Positions 1 to 7,938 of a DNA stretch of 22,924 bases are shown here, piece by piece. The stretch's first letter is position 1, and the number at the start of each line of letters is the position of its first letter. A program made the position numbers and the translations under genes. This DNA comes from Bacteroidales bacterium UBA1064 (GTDB lineage Bacteria; Bacteroidota; Bacteroidia; Bacteroidales; Tenuifilaceae): assembly GCA_002316235.1 (NCBI GenBank), contig DCDD01000195.1, forward strand, positions 1 through 22,924, written 5' to 3'. The notes below the pieces were generated by a model. That model searched no databases and had not been told where the DNA came from. It worked only from the letters and a program-made list of their open reading frames with translations.

Positions 1-57
1 TTCCCGCCTTTACGAGCACCGCTGTGGATACCTTACCCCAGTTGGGGCTGAAGACAA

Positions 58-104
58 GGATAAAGGATAAAGGATAAAAAAAATCAAGATTCAAGATTCA
101 AGAA
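58..104. repeat. two adjacent heptamer tandem arrays
   Basis: GGATAAA occurs three times in tandem at 58-78. After a short A run, TCAAGAT occurs twice at 84-97, followed by TCAAGAA at 98-104. Both arrays have a 7-bp period and are purine-rich on this strand. They lie outside any gene, 165 bp beyond the gcvP stop codon. They look like intergenic simple repeats; function unknown. Confidence 0.8.
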
Positions 105-159
105 CTTGTCCGCCTGCTGGCGGAACTTGTCCGGCTACTGACGGATTCCATAACTTGTC
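103..159. repeat. 21-bp palindromic tandem repeat (REP-like)
   Basis: Two 21-bp units lie at 103-123 and 124-144. Both start AACTTGTCCG and end CGG, and they differ at three positions. A partial third copy, AACTTGTC, is at 152-159. Unit 1 contains a perfect hairpin, TCCGCC-TGCT-GGCGGA (109-124); unit 2 keeps a weaker version (130-145). The palindromic form and intergenic position suggest a dispersed REP-like element. That is an inference, since other genomic copies cannot be seen. Confidence 0.6.
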
Positions 160-207
160 ATTCACAACCCTTTAATCTTTTACTCTTGCGCTTGCCTTAC
201 CCTGTTT

Positions 208-240
208 AAGGTTAGCTTCCAGTTTTTGGAAACTAGCCTT
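208..240 (-). terminator. imperfect hairpin downstream of gcvP
   Basis: A 14-bp stem (208-221 with 227-240) with a 5-nt loop has one G-U wobble and one mismatch. It lies about 30 bp past the gcvP stop codon, so it could end or protect the gcvP transcript. No U-tract follows on either strand, so it is not a textbook intrinsic terminator. Confidence 0.3.
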
Positions 241-269
241 GGCAACCATGGGTATTGGAGTTGCTTTTT

Positions 270-3140
270 TTACAGGTAATCCTCTATAGGCGCACAGGTG
301 CAAACCAAGTTTCTATCTCCGTATCCCGAGTCAATTTTACTTACGTAAGGCCAAAACTTATTGGAAGCAATCCATGTCAAGGGGTATGCAGCTTTTTGAC
401 GGGAGTAGGGATGATGCCACTCGTCGGCAGACACCTCGGGAGCGGTATGAGGAGCGTTTAGCACCAGGTTGTCGGTTGGGGTTGCATTTTTACCTGCCTT
501 GATGTCCTCCAGCTCAGCAAGGATTGAAATCATAGCCTCAATAAACCTGTCGAGTTCTTGTTTCGATTCGCTTTCTGTTGGTTCAACCATCAAGCTCTCG
601 TGAACGGGGAATGAAACGGTAGGCGCATGAAATCCATAGTCCATAAGCCTGCGGGCTACATCACTTGTATCAACCCCGTATGTTGTTTTAAAGTGATGGC
701 AGTCAAGGATCATTTCGTGGGCAACCCGACCTGTTTCACCGGTGTAAAGAATCTTAAAGTGCTTTTTTAGCTTGGCTGCCATGTAGTTGGCGTTAAGAAT
801 AGCCATTTTGGTTACCTGGGTTAACCCCTCGGCGCCAAGCATCAGGATGTAGCCATAGGAGATAGGTAGGATGCTGGCACTACCCCAAGGTGAAGCCGCT
901 ACAGCCGAAATACCGTTTTCTCCACCGGTTTTTACTACGGGGTGGGAGGGAAGAAATTTGGTTAGATGTTTGGCTACAGCAATAGGGCCAACGCCAGGGC
1001 CGCCACCACCATGAGGTATGGCAAAAGTTTTATGAAGGTTTAGGTGGCAAACATCAGCTCCAATTTCTCCGGGACTTGTTAGTCCAACCTGGGCATTCAT
1101 GTTGGCTCCATCCATGTAAACCAAGCCTCCATTCTTATGGATTATATCTACCATTTCACGGATTTTACTTTCAAAAACACCGTGAGTTGAGGGGTAGGTT
1201 ACCATGAAAGCCGAAAGAGTTTCTCGGTACTGCTCGGCTTTTGCTTTTAGATCGTCCACATTGATATTCCCCATCTCATCACAAGCAACTACCACTACCT
1301 GCATACCTGCCATAGCAGCACTAGCAGGGTTGGTGCCATGGGCTGATGATGGGATTAATACTACATTTCGCTTGCTATCACCATGGCTTAGGTGGTATTC
1401 TCTGATAACCATTAGCCCGGTGTACTCACCAGCTGCTCCGGAATTGGGTTGAAGTGATACTGAATCAAAACCTGTGATTTCGGCGAGTAGGTGCTCCAGC
1501 TCCGAAATGATTTCGTGGTAGCCGGCAGCCTGGTCGGCTGGTACAAATGGATGTATATTAGCCATTTCCGGCCAGCTTAAAGGAAGCATGGTTGCTGCAG
1601 GGTTTAGCTTCATGGTGCAGCTTCCCAGCGAAATCATGCTATGGTTAAGCGCAATATCTCTACGTTCAAGTTTCTTGATGTAACGCATCATCTCGGTTTC
1701 GGATTGGTAGCTGTTGAATACCTTCTCGGTCAGGTAGGGTGACCTGCGTTGTAAGTTTGCAGGTATTCCATTAGCTTCCTCAACAGATGAAATGGGGTTG
1801 TGTTCTTTTCCAATAGCCTTGGCAAACACATTCAACAGGGCGTTGATGTCGTTAATTGTTGTTACCTCATCAAAGCTAATACCAATTGATCCGTTAGGCT
1901 TATAGTTTAGATTCAGCTCATTTTCCAAAGCATTTCGACGGATATCCTCCAGGCTAACACCTGCTGGTAAAGTAACTTCGAGGGTGTCAAAAATATTTTT
2001 AATATTTTGTGTATAGCCAAGCAGTTGCAGCTGCTTGGCAACAAGCATGGCTACGCTATGGATATATGAGGCAATTCTACGAATTCCACTTGGACCATGG
2101 TAAACTGCATACATTCCGGCCATCGTAGCCAGCAGGGCTTGTGCGGTGCAAATATTGGAAGTGGCACGTTCCCGTTTAATGTGTTGTTCCCTGGTTTGGA
2201 GAGCCATTCGAAGCGCTTTATTCCCGTGTCGGTCAATCGAAACACCAATAATCCGACCGGGCATGCTGCGTTTAAATTCGTCCTTGCAGGCAAAGTATGC
2301 TGCATGAGGTCCGCCAAACCCCATTGGTATTCCGAAGCGTTGGGTTGAGCCAGCTACAATGTCAGCTCCCCATTCGCCCGGAGGGGTAATTAAGGCCAGG
2401 CTTAGCAGGTCGGCCATAACGGTAACCAGGGTTCCGGCCTCGTGAGCTTTTGCTGTAAATGAGCTGTAATCACGGATATTCCCTTTAGCCGAAGGATACT
2501 GAATCACAACTCCAAACTCACGTCCTGTAAAGCTATATTCGCTGTAGCAGCCGGTAACTACATCAATTCCCAACGGTTTTGAGCGCGTGGTAATAACGGC
2601 TAGCGTTTGTGGAAAAATGTCCCGATCGACAAAAAGTATATTTTTCCCGGCCTTAACAGCCTCCCGTGATCGGAGGTTATGCATCATAATCATGGCCTCT
2701 GCTGCGGCAGTTGCCTCATCAAGAAGAGAGGCGTTCGCAATCTCCATTCGGGTGAGGTCGATAACCATAGTTTGAAAGTTGAGCAGGGCCTCTAGCCTAC
2801 CCTGGCTAATTTCAGCCTGGTAGGGAGTGTAGGACGTGTACCATCCGGGGTTTTCAAATACGTTTCGTAAAATAACCGAAGGGGTTACAGTTCCATAGTA
2901 CCCCATACCGATATATGATTTGTAAAGCTTGTTTTTAGCCGCAATTTTCTTCATTCTTCCCAGAAACTCGTATTCTGAAACAGGGTTAGGGAGGTTTAAT
3001 GGCTTTCTCAGCCTGATGTTTTGAGGAATGGTTTGATTTATAAGTTCGTCTAACGTTGAAACGCCAATTTCCTTAAGCATTTCATCAATTTCATGGTCGC
3101 GAGGGCCATTATGACGTGCAACAAAATTATCGGTTGTCAT
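270..3140 (-). CDS. gcvP: glycine dehydrogenase (decarboxylating), P protein of the glycine cleavage system
   Basis: This cytoplasmic PLP enzyme decarboxylates glycine and passes the aminomethyl group to the lipoyl arm of GcvH. At 956 residues it is the single-chain form, equivalent to fused GcvPA and GcvPB subunits. The start MTTDNFVARHNGP matches the family N-terminus. The PLP lysine is K704 in HLNLHKTFAIPHGGGGPG, followed by the glycine-rich loop. The second half carries the expected SLGSCTMKLNP and QPNSGAAGEYTGL segments, and the C-terminus with YPLTW is intact. The gene lies 115 bp downstream of the metallo-hydrolase gene on the same strand and has its own candidate -7 box, so it may be transcribed alone. 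Neither gcvT nor gcvH is in the window, and no glycine riboswitch was recognised in the short leader. Confidence 0.97.
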   Translation of the reverse strand: MTTDNFVARHNGPRDHEIDEMLKEIGVSTLDELINQTIPQNIRLRKPLNLPNPVSEYEFLGRMKKIAAKNKLYKSYIGMGYYGTVTPSVILRNVFENPGWYTSYTPYQAEISQGRLEALLNFQTMVIDLTRMEIANASLLDEATAAAEAMIMMHNLRSREAVKAGKNILFVDRDIFPQTLAVITTRSKPLGIDVVTGCYSEYSFTGREFGVVIQYPSAKGNIRDYSSFTAKAHEAGTLVTVMADLLSLALITPPGEWGADIVAGSTQRFGIPMGFGGPHAAYFACKDEFKRSMPGRIIGVSIDRHGNKALRMALQTREQHIKRERATSNICTAQALLATMAGMYAVYHGPSGIRRIASYIHSVAMLVAKQLQLLGYTQNIKNIFDTLEVTLPAGVSLEDIRRNALENELNLNYKPNGSIGISFDEVTTINDINALLNVFAKAIGKEHNPISSVEEANGIPANLQRRSPYLTEKVFNSYQSETEMMRYIKKLERRDIALNHSMISLGSCTMKLNPAATMLPLSWPEMANIHPFVPADQAAGYHEIISELEHLLAEITGFDSVSLQPNSGAAGEYTGLMVIREYHLSHGDSKRNVVLIPSSAHGTNPASAAMAGMQVVVVACDEMGNINVDDLKAKAEQYRETLSAFMVTYPSTHGVFESKIREMVDIIHKNGGLVYMDGANMNAQVGLTSPGEIGADVCHLNLHKTFAIPHGGGGPGVGPIAVAKHLTKFLPSHPVVKTGGENGISAVAASPWGSASILPISYGYILMLGAEGLTQVTKMAILNANYMAAKLKKHFKILYTGETGRVAHEMILDCHHFKTTYGVDTSDVARRLMDYGFHAPTVSFPVHESLMVEPTESESKQELDRFIEAMISILAELEDIKAGKNATPTDNLVLNAPHTAPEVSADEWHHPYSRQKAAYPLTWIASNKFWPYVSKIDSGYGDRNLVCTCAPIEDYL

Positions 3141-3178
3141 TGTGTTGTGTTTTAATTAGAGGATGTATAAAAGTTGAG

Positions 3179-3186
3179 CAAAATTA
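3179..3186 (-). promoter_or_regulatory. candidate -7 box for gcvP
   Basis: On the minus strand this reads TAATTTTG, a perfect match to the Bacteroidetes -7 consensus TAnnTTTG, 38 bp before the gcvP ATG. No good TTTG -33 element is seen at the usual spacing. Transcription would begin near 3172. Confidence 0.45.
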
Positions 3187-3255
3187 TATTTTTTAAGTAC
3201 ACAGGCTATGTGCTGGGTAGGGCTTTAAACATGTTATAAAGCATTACTGAAAAAT

Positions 3256-3894
3256 TTAAGTCTTGATGAAAGGGTTACTTCTCCGTTCGTCTCCAATGGT
3301 AGTGCTTTCGCCATGGCCGGGGTAAACAGCCACATCGTCGGGGAGGACCATAAGCTTAGTGGTAATGCTCCTGATAATGGCATCGTAGCTGCCGCCAGGA
3401 AGGTCGGTACGGCCAATTGACCGGTAAAACAGAGTATCACCGGTTAGTAGCATTTTCTCGTTTTGAAGGTAAAGGCAAATACTGCCGGGTGTATGGCCTG
3501 GGGTATGAATAATGCCAATTGAACCATCTCCAAGCAGAAGGGTATTGCCATCGGCCACTATTTTATCTATTTCTGGGGTTTTATCAACCGAAAAACCAAA
3601 GGACATGGCCTGTTGCGGAAAGGTTTTGAGTAAGGGTAAATCATCCGAATGGGCATAGGCTTCAACATTGTAGATGCTTTTTAGGAGGTTTAAGCCCAGC
3701 AGGTGATCAACGTGGCAGTGGGTATTGACAAAATATTTTACCTTTAATTCATTGTCGTCAACAAACCTTTTGATTAAAGCAACCTCGGTGGCATTATAGC
3801 AACCAGCATCAACAATGGCTGCATTGTGGTTTTCGTCAGAAATCACGTATGTGTTCTCCTGAAAGGGGTTGAAGACAAAAACTTTTACTTTCAT
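3256..3894 (-). CDS. metallo-beta-lactamase-fold hydrolase (glyoxalase II-like)
   Basis: This is a cytoplasmic binuclear-metal hydrolase of the small GloB/YcbL-like group, which usually cleaves thioesters such as S-lactoylglutathione analogues; the real substrate is unknown. The metal motif THCHVDH is present, followed by the HTPGHTPGS histidine, the bridging aspartate in LLTGDTLF and the last histidine in VYPGHGE. The FYRSIGRTDLPGG stretch is typical of this subgroup. It lacks the C-terminal substrate-binding domain of true glyoxalase II. The frame opens at a TTG at 3906, with ATGs at 3900 and 3894. I prefer 3894 (212 residues) because family members normally begin M-K-hydrophobic-x-V-F-x-x-NPFQENTY. 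It lies between pcm and gcvP on the same strand with gaps of over 100 bp on both sides. Confidence 0.88.
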   Translation of the reverse strand: MKVKVFVFNPFQENTYVISDENHNAAIVDAGCYNATEVALIKRFVDDNELKVKYFVNTHCHVDHLLGLNLLKSIYNVEAYAHSDDLPLLKTFPQQAMSFGFSVDKTPEIDKIVADGNTLLLGDGSIGIIHTPGHTPGSICLYLQNEKMLLTGDTLFYRSIGRTDLPGGSYDAIIRSITTKLMVLPDDVAVYPGHGESTTIGDERRSNPFIKT

Positions 3895-4139
3895 CGGCAT
3901 TGGCAAATTATGTTATAAGTATTCAAATCATTAACTTTTTTTTGAATTTCTTGCAACGAGTGGATGAGTCCAAAAGGGGCATGCTACCAGCCAGGGAAAA
4001 TGCTTATGATTGGTTGGCTTTAGTTTTACTACAGTGCAAAACTCGTTTGGAAGCGTTTTTGATGTAAACAAAAACGTGTGGGAATTATAGCGGTGTGTTG
4101 GTAAATGGTTACATGTGTTGGTAGGCATAGATAGGCTTG

Positions 4140-4793
4140 TTACTTGCTTTTTTCCACTCCTTTTAACAACGGAACAAAGATAAAGTTTCCGTGGGTAGTC
4201 TTTCTTACTTCGGTGCTGCTAATTTTTTCAACTAGCGTCATCACCTGACCGTTTTCATCCCCAACCGGAATAACCATTCTTCCACCAACCGCCAGCTGGT
4301 CAACAAGCTCATCAGGAATGGTCGGCGCACCTGCGGTAACAATAATTCTGTCGAAAGGGCTATAGCCCGGTAATCCCTTATACCCATCGCCAAAATGAAA
4401 GCTGGGGTGATAGCCCATTTCCTCCAGCAGCGATTTGGCGTTAAGGTATAGCTCTCTTTGCCTTTCGATGGTGAACAGCCTAACGCCCAGCTCCATAAGG
4501 ATTGCAGCCTGGTAACCCGAGCCTGTTCCTACCTCCAGCACCTTGTTCATGTGTTCAACCTGAAGGAGCTGGGTTTGGAACGCCACGGTAAAGGGTTGAG
4601 ATATGGTTTGCCCATATCCAATTGGGAAAGCCTGGTCGCTGTAGGCAAACTTTAGGAAGGAACTTTCCATAAAAAAATGACGGGGAACCCGGAGCATTGC
4701 CCCAAGCACCTGCTTATCCGTAATCCCCTTCGATTCAATTTCTTCAATTAACCGTTTCCGTAGCCCTTTATGCTTATAGGTGTCCTGCTGCAT
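4140..4793 (-). CDS. pcm: protein-L-isoaspartate O-methyltransferase
   Basis: This enzyme uses S-adenosylmethionine to methylate isoaspartyl residues in aged proteins, starting their repair. Visible signatures are the family motif GQTISQP (about residues 61-67), the SAM-binding motif VLEVGTGSGYQ (about 85-95), the FDRIIVTAGAP post-motif region and a C-terminal RK..HGNFIFVPLLKG segment like that in E. coli Pcm. With the ATG at 4793 the protein is 217 residues, close to the usual 205-220. A longer reading from a TTG at 4826 is open, but that TTG is part of a perfect TATATTTG -7 box, so it should lie upstream of the transcription start. A 245-bp gap separates it from the metallo-hydrolase gene downstream. 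It is divergent from the Gfo/Idh-like gene at 5041. Confidence 0.95.
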   Translation of the reverse strand: MQQDTYKHKGLRKRLIEEIESKGITDKQVLGAMLRVPRHFFMESSFLKFAYSDQAFPIGYGQTISQPFTVAFQTQLLQVEHMNKVLEVGTGSGYQAAILMELGVRLFTIERQRELYLNAKSLLEEMGYHPSFHFGDGYKGLPGYSPFDRIIVTAGAPTIPDELVDQLAVGGRMVIPVGDENGQVMTLVEKISSTEVRKTTHGNFIFVPLLKGVEKSK

Positions 4794-4823
4794 CGCAACT
4801 TTTATCAAGTTAAAATGGTCGTT

Positions 4824-4831
4824 CAAATATA
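4824..4831 (-). promoter_or_regulatory. candidate -7 box for pcm
   Basis: TATATTTG on the minus strand matches TAnnTTTG exactly, 30 bp before the ATG at 4793. It includes the in-frame TTG at 4824-4826 and therefore argues against that codon as the start. The -33 region is AT-rich without a clear TTTG. Confidence 0.5.
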
Positions 4832-4987
4832 CATCTAAAAGGGCATTTGAAAATTTTAAATGTAATAGACAGCAAAAGAGATATTTACACTTTTTTTGCT
4901 ATACCTAATTTTTTTATGCCAGCTTGTTGTATCATGGTGTTGCTATTTATTTGAACCATTGTAGTTGATAAGTTACCCGACTAAAAT

Positions 4988-5018
4988 GTTGGAGATGACG
5001 GTAAAATCTATAAGTTTG
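4988..5018 (+). promoter_or_regulatory. sigma-ABfr-type promoter for the Gfo/Idh-like and glycosyltransferase genes
   Basis: GTTG (4988-4991, three of four bases of the -33 TTTG) is followed after 19 bp by TAAGTTTG (5011-5018), a perfect TAnnTTTG. The box ends 22 bp before the ATG at 5041, giving a short leader. It is divergent from the pcm promoter. Confidence 0.55.
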
Positions 5019-5040
5019 CAACTATTCACCCATTCAACAT

Positions 5041-5904
5041 ATGCTTAAACTTGGTTTTTTTACTGATAATACGCAGCTGGCTGAATTGGTAGGAGATTTA
5101 GGGAGACAAGCCAATATAGAAGTGGAGGGGATATGGGCAGAACCCCTTCTAAATGGTGACGGCAAATGGAATTTTTCCAATTGTTTCAGTGATCCTGAAA
5201 AGCTATATGGCAGTATTGATGTGGGAGTTATTTCCATTTCATCATCCGAGCTCTTTATGGATATAGTTACGGCAGCCATTAAAAATGGAGTGCATCCTCT
5301 GGTTGTTGGACTGCCCGACCTTCCGCTTTCTACGTATAATCAGCTGAGCCTGCTTAGCGCTGAGATGGGGGTGGAGCTTGGTTTTAGCCATATCTACCAC
5401 CGGTTTAGCGGGTTTAATTATCCCTTAGTCAGCCCAATAATTGCCCATCTGACACGTGGAATAACCATGAACCAGCTTAATCAATTTGAAATGGCGGCTA
5501 CGCTTAGGTTCGATATAGCCACTATTCTATCGCTAACTACAAGTGAAGTAAGAAGAATTAGAACTTATGTGCTGCCCCAATCGGGTGAATGTCCAAGCTG
5601 CATGATGGTTTTTATCGATTTCTTTAACAACTCAGCAATTACCTATAACCTGACGTTAGGGGCTAAAAGAAATTTTTTGGAACTTCGGCTTAACTCAATT
5701 GGTGAGGCAATTGAACTTTATGAGGATGAGATAAAACTTGCAACAAGCTCCCTTGGCGGGATGATTTCGACTAGCATTTTTTTAGATGATTTAAACAACT
5801 TTACGGGTTGTATTGGCATCCAAAGGGAGCCGTTGCTGGGCATTTCATTTGTAATGAAAATACTTAGTGCGGTTGAGGCGATTTCTCAAAAAATGGCCAG
5901 GTAG
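5041..5904 (+). CDS. degenerate Gfo/Idh/MocA-like protein, probably not a working dehydrogenase
   Basis: The 287-residue chain has the layout of the Gfo/Idh/MocA NAD(P)-dependent sugar oxidoreductases: an N-terminal beta-alpha Rossmann-like part (about 1-120), then an alpha/beta domain. Key positions have changed. The dinucleotide loop GxGxxG after the first strand reads GFFTDNTQ. The EKP motif with the catalytic-site lysine reads VGLPDLPL. The normal V-GH-x-RFNP segment survives only as LGFSHIYHRFSGFNYPL. The C-terminal helix ISFVMKILSAVEAISQKM resembles the family's last helix. It is about 30-60 residues shorter than active members. It sits 55 bp before a sugar-phosphate transferase gene and behind one promoter, suggesting a role in the same surface-glycan process. 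Family assignment rests on pattern and is moderately sure; the lack of activity is inferred. Confidence 0.5.
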   Translation: MLKLGFFTDNTQLAELVGDLGRQANIEVEGIWAEPLLNGDGKWNFSNCFSDPEKLYGSIDVGVISISSSELFMDIVTAAIKNGVHPLVVGLPDLPLSTYNQLSLLSAEMGVELGFSHIYHRFSGFNYPLVSPIIAHLTRGITMNQLNQFEMAATLRFDIATILSLTTSEVRRIRTYVLPQSGECPSCMMVFIDFFNNSAITYNLTLGAKRNFLELRLNSIGEAIELYEDEIKLATSSLGGMISTSIFLDDLNNFTGCIGIQREPLLGISFVMKILSAVEAISQKMAR

Positions 5905-5912
5905 CGTTACTT

Positions 5913-5930
5913 ATTTCTTTCTAAAGAAAT
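5913..5930. repeat. perfect 18-bp dyad between the Gfo/Idh-like and wcaJ-like genes
   Basis: ATTTCTTT (5913-5920) and AAAGAAAT (5923-5930) are perfect inverted arms around a 2-bp centre. As RNA this could fold into a 7-bp stem with a tetraloop, but it is AT-rich and has no U-tract. It could be a protein site or chance. Confidence 0.3.
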
Positions 5931-5959
5931 CTTGATTAACAAGGCTAATTTTTAGTGGT

Positions 5960-7375
5960 TTGACAAAGAATTACCTTAAAATCTGGTACATACTGTTTGA
6001 TGTCGTTGGAAGCGCAGCTGCCTGGACTCTTTTCTGTATTTATCCCGCAAAGGATGTTGGGTTGGAGTTTTTAAGAGCAGGGGCAACATTTGAGTTCGAT
6101 GGGAAGTTCTACGCCAGCCTTGTTTTCTTCGTACTGTTTTGGCTAGCGCTGTTTATAGTTGCAGGGTTCTACAATAATTTGTACAGAAAATCAAGACTCA
6201 AGGAATTTACAAAATCGGTAGGCTATACGTTTGTGGGTACCGTTGTGATTTTCTTTATACTTCTTCTTGACGACAGCCTGGCAACATACAATGACAACTT
6301 TTCCATTATTGGCTCCATGTTCATTTTGGAATTAACATTTACCTATTTCCCAAGGCTTGTGCTTACAACGGGAACTATTCGGAAAATTCATAGGCGAATT
6401 ATAGGCTTCCCAACGATAATTGTAGGTAATGGGTTTAAGGCGCTGCAAGTTTACAGGGAGCTTGAAGCCGAAAAGAAATCTCAAGGTTTTAGGTTTGTTG
6501 GCTACATTGCCCAGGTTAATAACCATGAGGACATGCTGCAAAGTCAGCAAAAAAGGTTGGGGGAGATGGATTCAATTGCAGAAGTAGTGAAAAAGCAAGG
6601 TGTTGAGGAGGTTATTTTGGCGGTGGAGGGAGAAGATGTCTCAACACTTACCCGTTGTATCAACGAGCTTTTGCCCCTGAAAGTGAATTTAAGGGCTATT
6701 CCCAGCATGTACGACTTTTTGCTTGGAAGGGTTAAGATGACCGGGATTCTGAACGCACCATTAATCAGCGTTTCGTTTGACCTAATGCCATTATGGCAAG
6801 CCAACATTAAGCGTATAGCTGATTACACGGTATCGGCTTTAGCCATAGTCCTACTTTTGCCGGTTTCTCTTATTCTTGGAATTGCGATAAGGTGCACATC
6901 CCAAGGGCCTATAATTTTTAAGCAGGAGAGAATTGGACAGTACGGCCGGCCTTTTTGGATATACAAGTTCAGGAGCATGTATGCTGATGCTGAGAAATCA
7001 GGGCCGACCCTTTCAGGCAAGGATGATCCAAGGGTTACACCTATTGGACGGTTTATGCGGAAAACTAAACTTGATGAAATTCCCAACTTTATCAATGTGT
7101 TAAAGGGCGAAATGTCGTTGGTTGGCCCACGTCCCGAAAGGCAGTGTTATATAGAACAGATTGTTCGCATAGCACCACACTACGTTCACCTTCAGAAGGT
7201 AAAACCCGGTATTACCTCATGGGGGCAGGTGAAATTCGGCTATGCTAAAAATGTTGATGAAATGGTGGAGAGGCTGAAGTACGATATACTGTATCTTGAA
7301 AACATGTCGCTTTTTGTGGACCTGAAAATTATCATTTACACCATTTTAACGATTTTTAAAGGGAAAGGACTTTAA
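5960..7375 (+). CDS. polyprenyl glycosylphosphotransferase (WcaJ/WbaP-type sugar transferase)
   Basis: This inner-membrane enzyme transfers a sugar-1-phosphate from a UDP-sugar to undecaprenyl phosphate, the first step of an exopolysaccharide, capsule or O-unit. The 471-residue chain has four N-terminal membrane segments (about 8-28, 48-70, 85-105, 113-130), a central Rossmann-like CoA_binding_3 region (about 145-255) and the bacterial sugar transferase domain (about 277-471). That last domain includes a membrane-associated helix, FKQERIGQYGRPFWIYKFRSM, the catalytic KLDEIPN and LVGPRPE. The start is a TTG at 5960. The frame is closed by a TGA at 5933, and the first ATG would remove all but the last N-terminal segment. 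It follows the Gfo/Idh-like gene by 55 bp. No other glycosyltransferases or polymerase genes are nearby. Its stop overlaps that of thpR. Sugar specificity cannot be read from the sequence. Confidence 0.92.
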   Translation: MTKNYLKIWYILFDVVGSAAAWTLFCIYPAKDVGLEFLRAGATFEFDGKFYASLVFFVLFWLALFIVAGFYNNLYRKSRLKEFTKSVGYTFVGTVVIFFILLLDDSLATYNDNFSIIGSMFILELTFTYFPRLVLTTGTIRKIHRRIIGFPTIIVGNGFKALQVYRELEAEKKSQGFRFVGYIAQVNNHEDMLQSQQKRLGEMDSIAEVVKKQGVEEVILAVEGEDVSTLTRCINELLPLKVNLRAIPSMYDFLLGRVKMTGILNAPLISVSFDLMPLWQANIKRIADYTVSALAIVLLLPVSLILGIAIRCTSQGPIIFKQERIGQYGRPFWIYKFRSMYADAEKSGPTLSGKDDPRVTPIGRFMRKTKLDEIPNFINVLKGEMSLVGPRPERQCYIEQIVRIAPHYVHLQKVKPGITSWGQVKFGYAKNVDEMVERLKYDILYLENMSLFVDLKIIIYTILTIFKGKGL

Positions 7376-7938
7376 CCCTTAAGCAGCAAAAAGTTCTTAA
7401 TAGGTTTGTGTATAGCTCCTTTTGGCGTAAGCAGGCTTTGGTAAAAGGTTACTTCCTCAATCTCCGATTCCTGAAAGGTGTAGTTTTGCAGCTTTTCGGT
7501 CATATCATAAAACGCTCTAGGATTTCTTATAAAGTTAACCCGACCAAGGGTAATGTGGGGCATAAAAAGGCCTTTTTCCCTATCAAATCCTAAGGGGAGA
7601 AGCGCTTTGTCAATTGTTTGTTTAAGATTGTTCAGGGTTTCATTTTGCTCAATGCCAACCCATATAACCCGGGGTGTAGGACGCCCAAAACTTCCAAGCT
7701 CTTTAACTTTAAGGCTGAATGAGTTGAAGCCAGCGAGCGATATAGAAAGCACTTTAGAAACGTCGCCTACAAGATCAACCGGTATTTCTCCCAGAAAACG
7801 GAGTGTGAGGTGAAGCATGCCCTCGTCAACCCACTTAATGAAATCAAGGTTATGCTGCTGCTTAAGCTTGTGCCAGCAGTTTAAAAGTTTGGCTTCAGGC
7901 TTAATGCCAACCGCAATGAAGGTTCGCTCCTTTTTCAA
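7372..7938 (-). CDS. thpR: RNA 2',3'-cyclic phosphodiesterase (2H phosphoesterase, LigT/ThpR family)
   Basis: The 188-residue protein belongs to the two-histidine phosphoesterases that open 2',3'-cyclic phosphates at RNA ends and in vitro join or split 2'-5' linkages; the physiological RNA is unclear. Both catalytic motifs are present: H43-L-T45 in MLHLTLRFLG and H128-I-T130 in MPHITLGRV. The start is doubtful. In frame, only a TTG at 7938 is available (MKKERTFIAVGI). An ATG at 7945 is out of frame by one base, and removing one A of the A5 run at 7931-7935 would give MKVEKERTFIAVGI. The gene is convergent with the glycosylphosphotransferase gene; the two stop codons share TTAA at 7372-7375. 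It is divergent from elbB. Confidence 0.9.
   Translation of the reverse strand: MKKERTFIAVGIKPEAKLLNCWHKLKQQHNLDFIKWVDEGMLHLTLRFLGEIPVDLVGDVSKVLSISLAGFNSFSLKVKELGSFGRPTPRVIWVGIEQNETLNNLKQTIDKALLPLGFDREKGLFMPHITLGRVNFIRNPRAFYDMTEKLQNYTFQESEIEEVTFYQSLLTPKGAIHKPIKNFLLLKG

Larger units (their letters stand above)
1..269. other. intergenic region with short repeats
   Basis: I find no supportable gene here. The stretch contains two heptamer tandem arrays, a 21-bp palindromic tandem repeat and an imperfect hairpin just past the end of gcvP; these are listed separately. Positions 1-57 are not explained. One minus-strand frame stays open to the left edge, but without a convincing start. Confidence 0.6.

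Noticed and set aside
1..57. A minus-strand frame open to the left edge reading FSPNWGKVSTAVLVKAG
   Set aside because: Fewer than 20 residues are visible, no ATG with a plausible leader precedes it, and it runs into the heptamer repeats; it could equally be part of an intergenic repeat.
2051..2317. Sizeable open frames on either strand inside gcvP, susC, susD and the GH genes
   Set aside because: They lie wholly within genes with strong family matches and show no motifs of their own.
3141..3255. Possible glycine riboswitch before gcvP
   Set aside because: The gap is only 115 bp, very AT-rich, with no paired aptamer-like stems; the likely -7 box leaves a leader of about 30 nt.
3907..4128. 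A 65-codon minus-strand reading between pcm and the metallo-hydrolase gene
   Set aside because: The composition (many T, N, H, P) is not like a protein, it has no recognisable motif, and it appears to be translated spacer.
4824..4826. TTG as start codon of pcm, adding 11 residues
   Set aside because: It is part of a perfect TATATTTG -7 box and the extra residues are not in the family; the ATG at 4793 is preferred.
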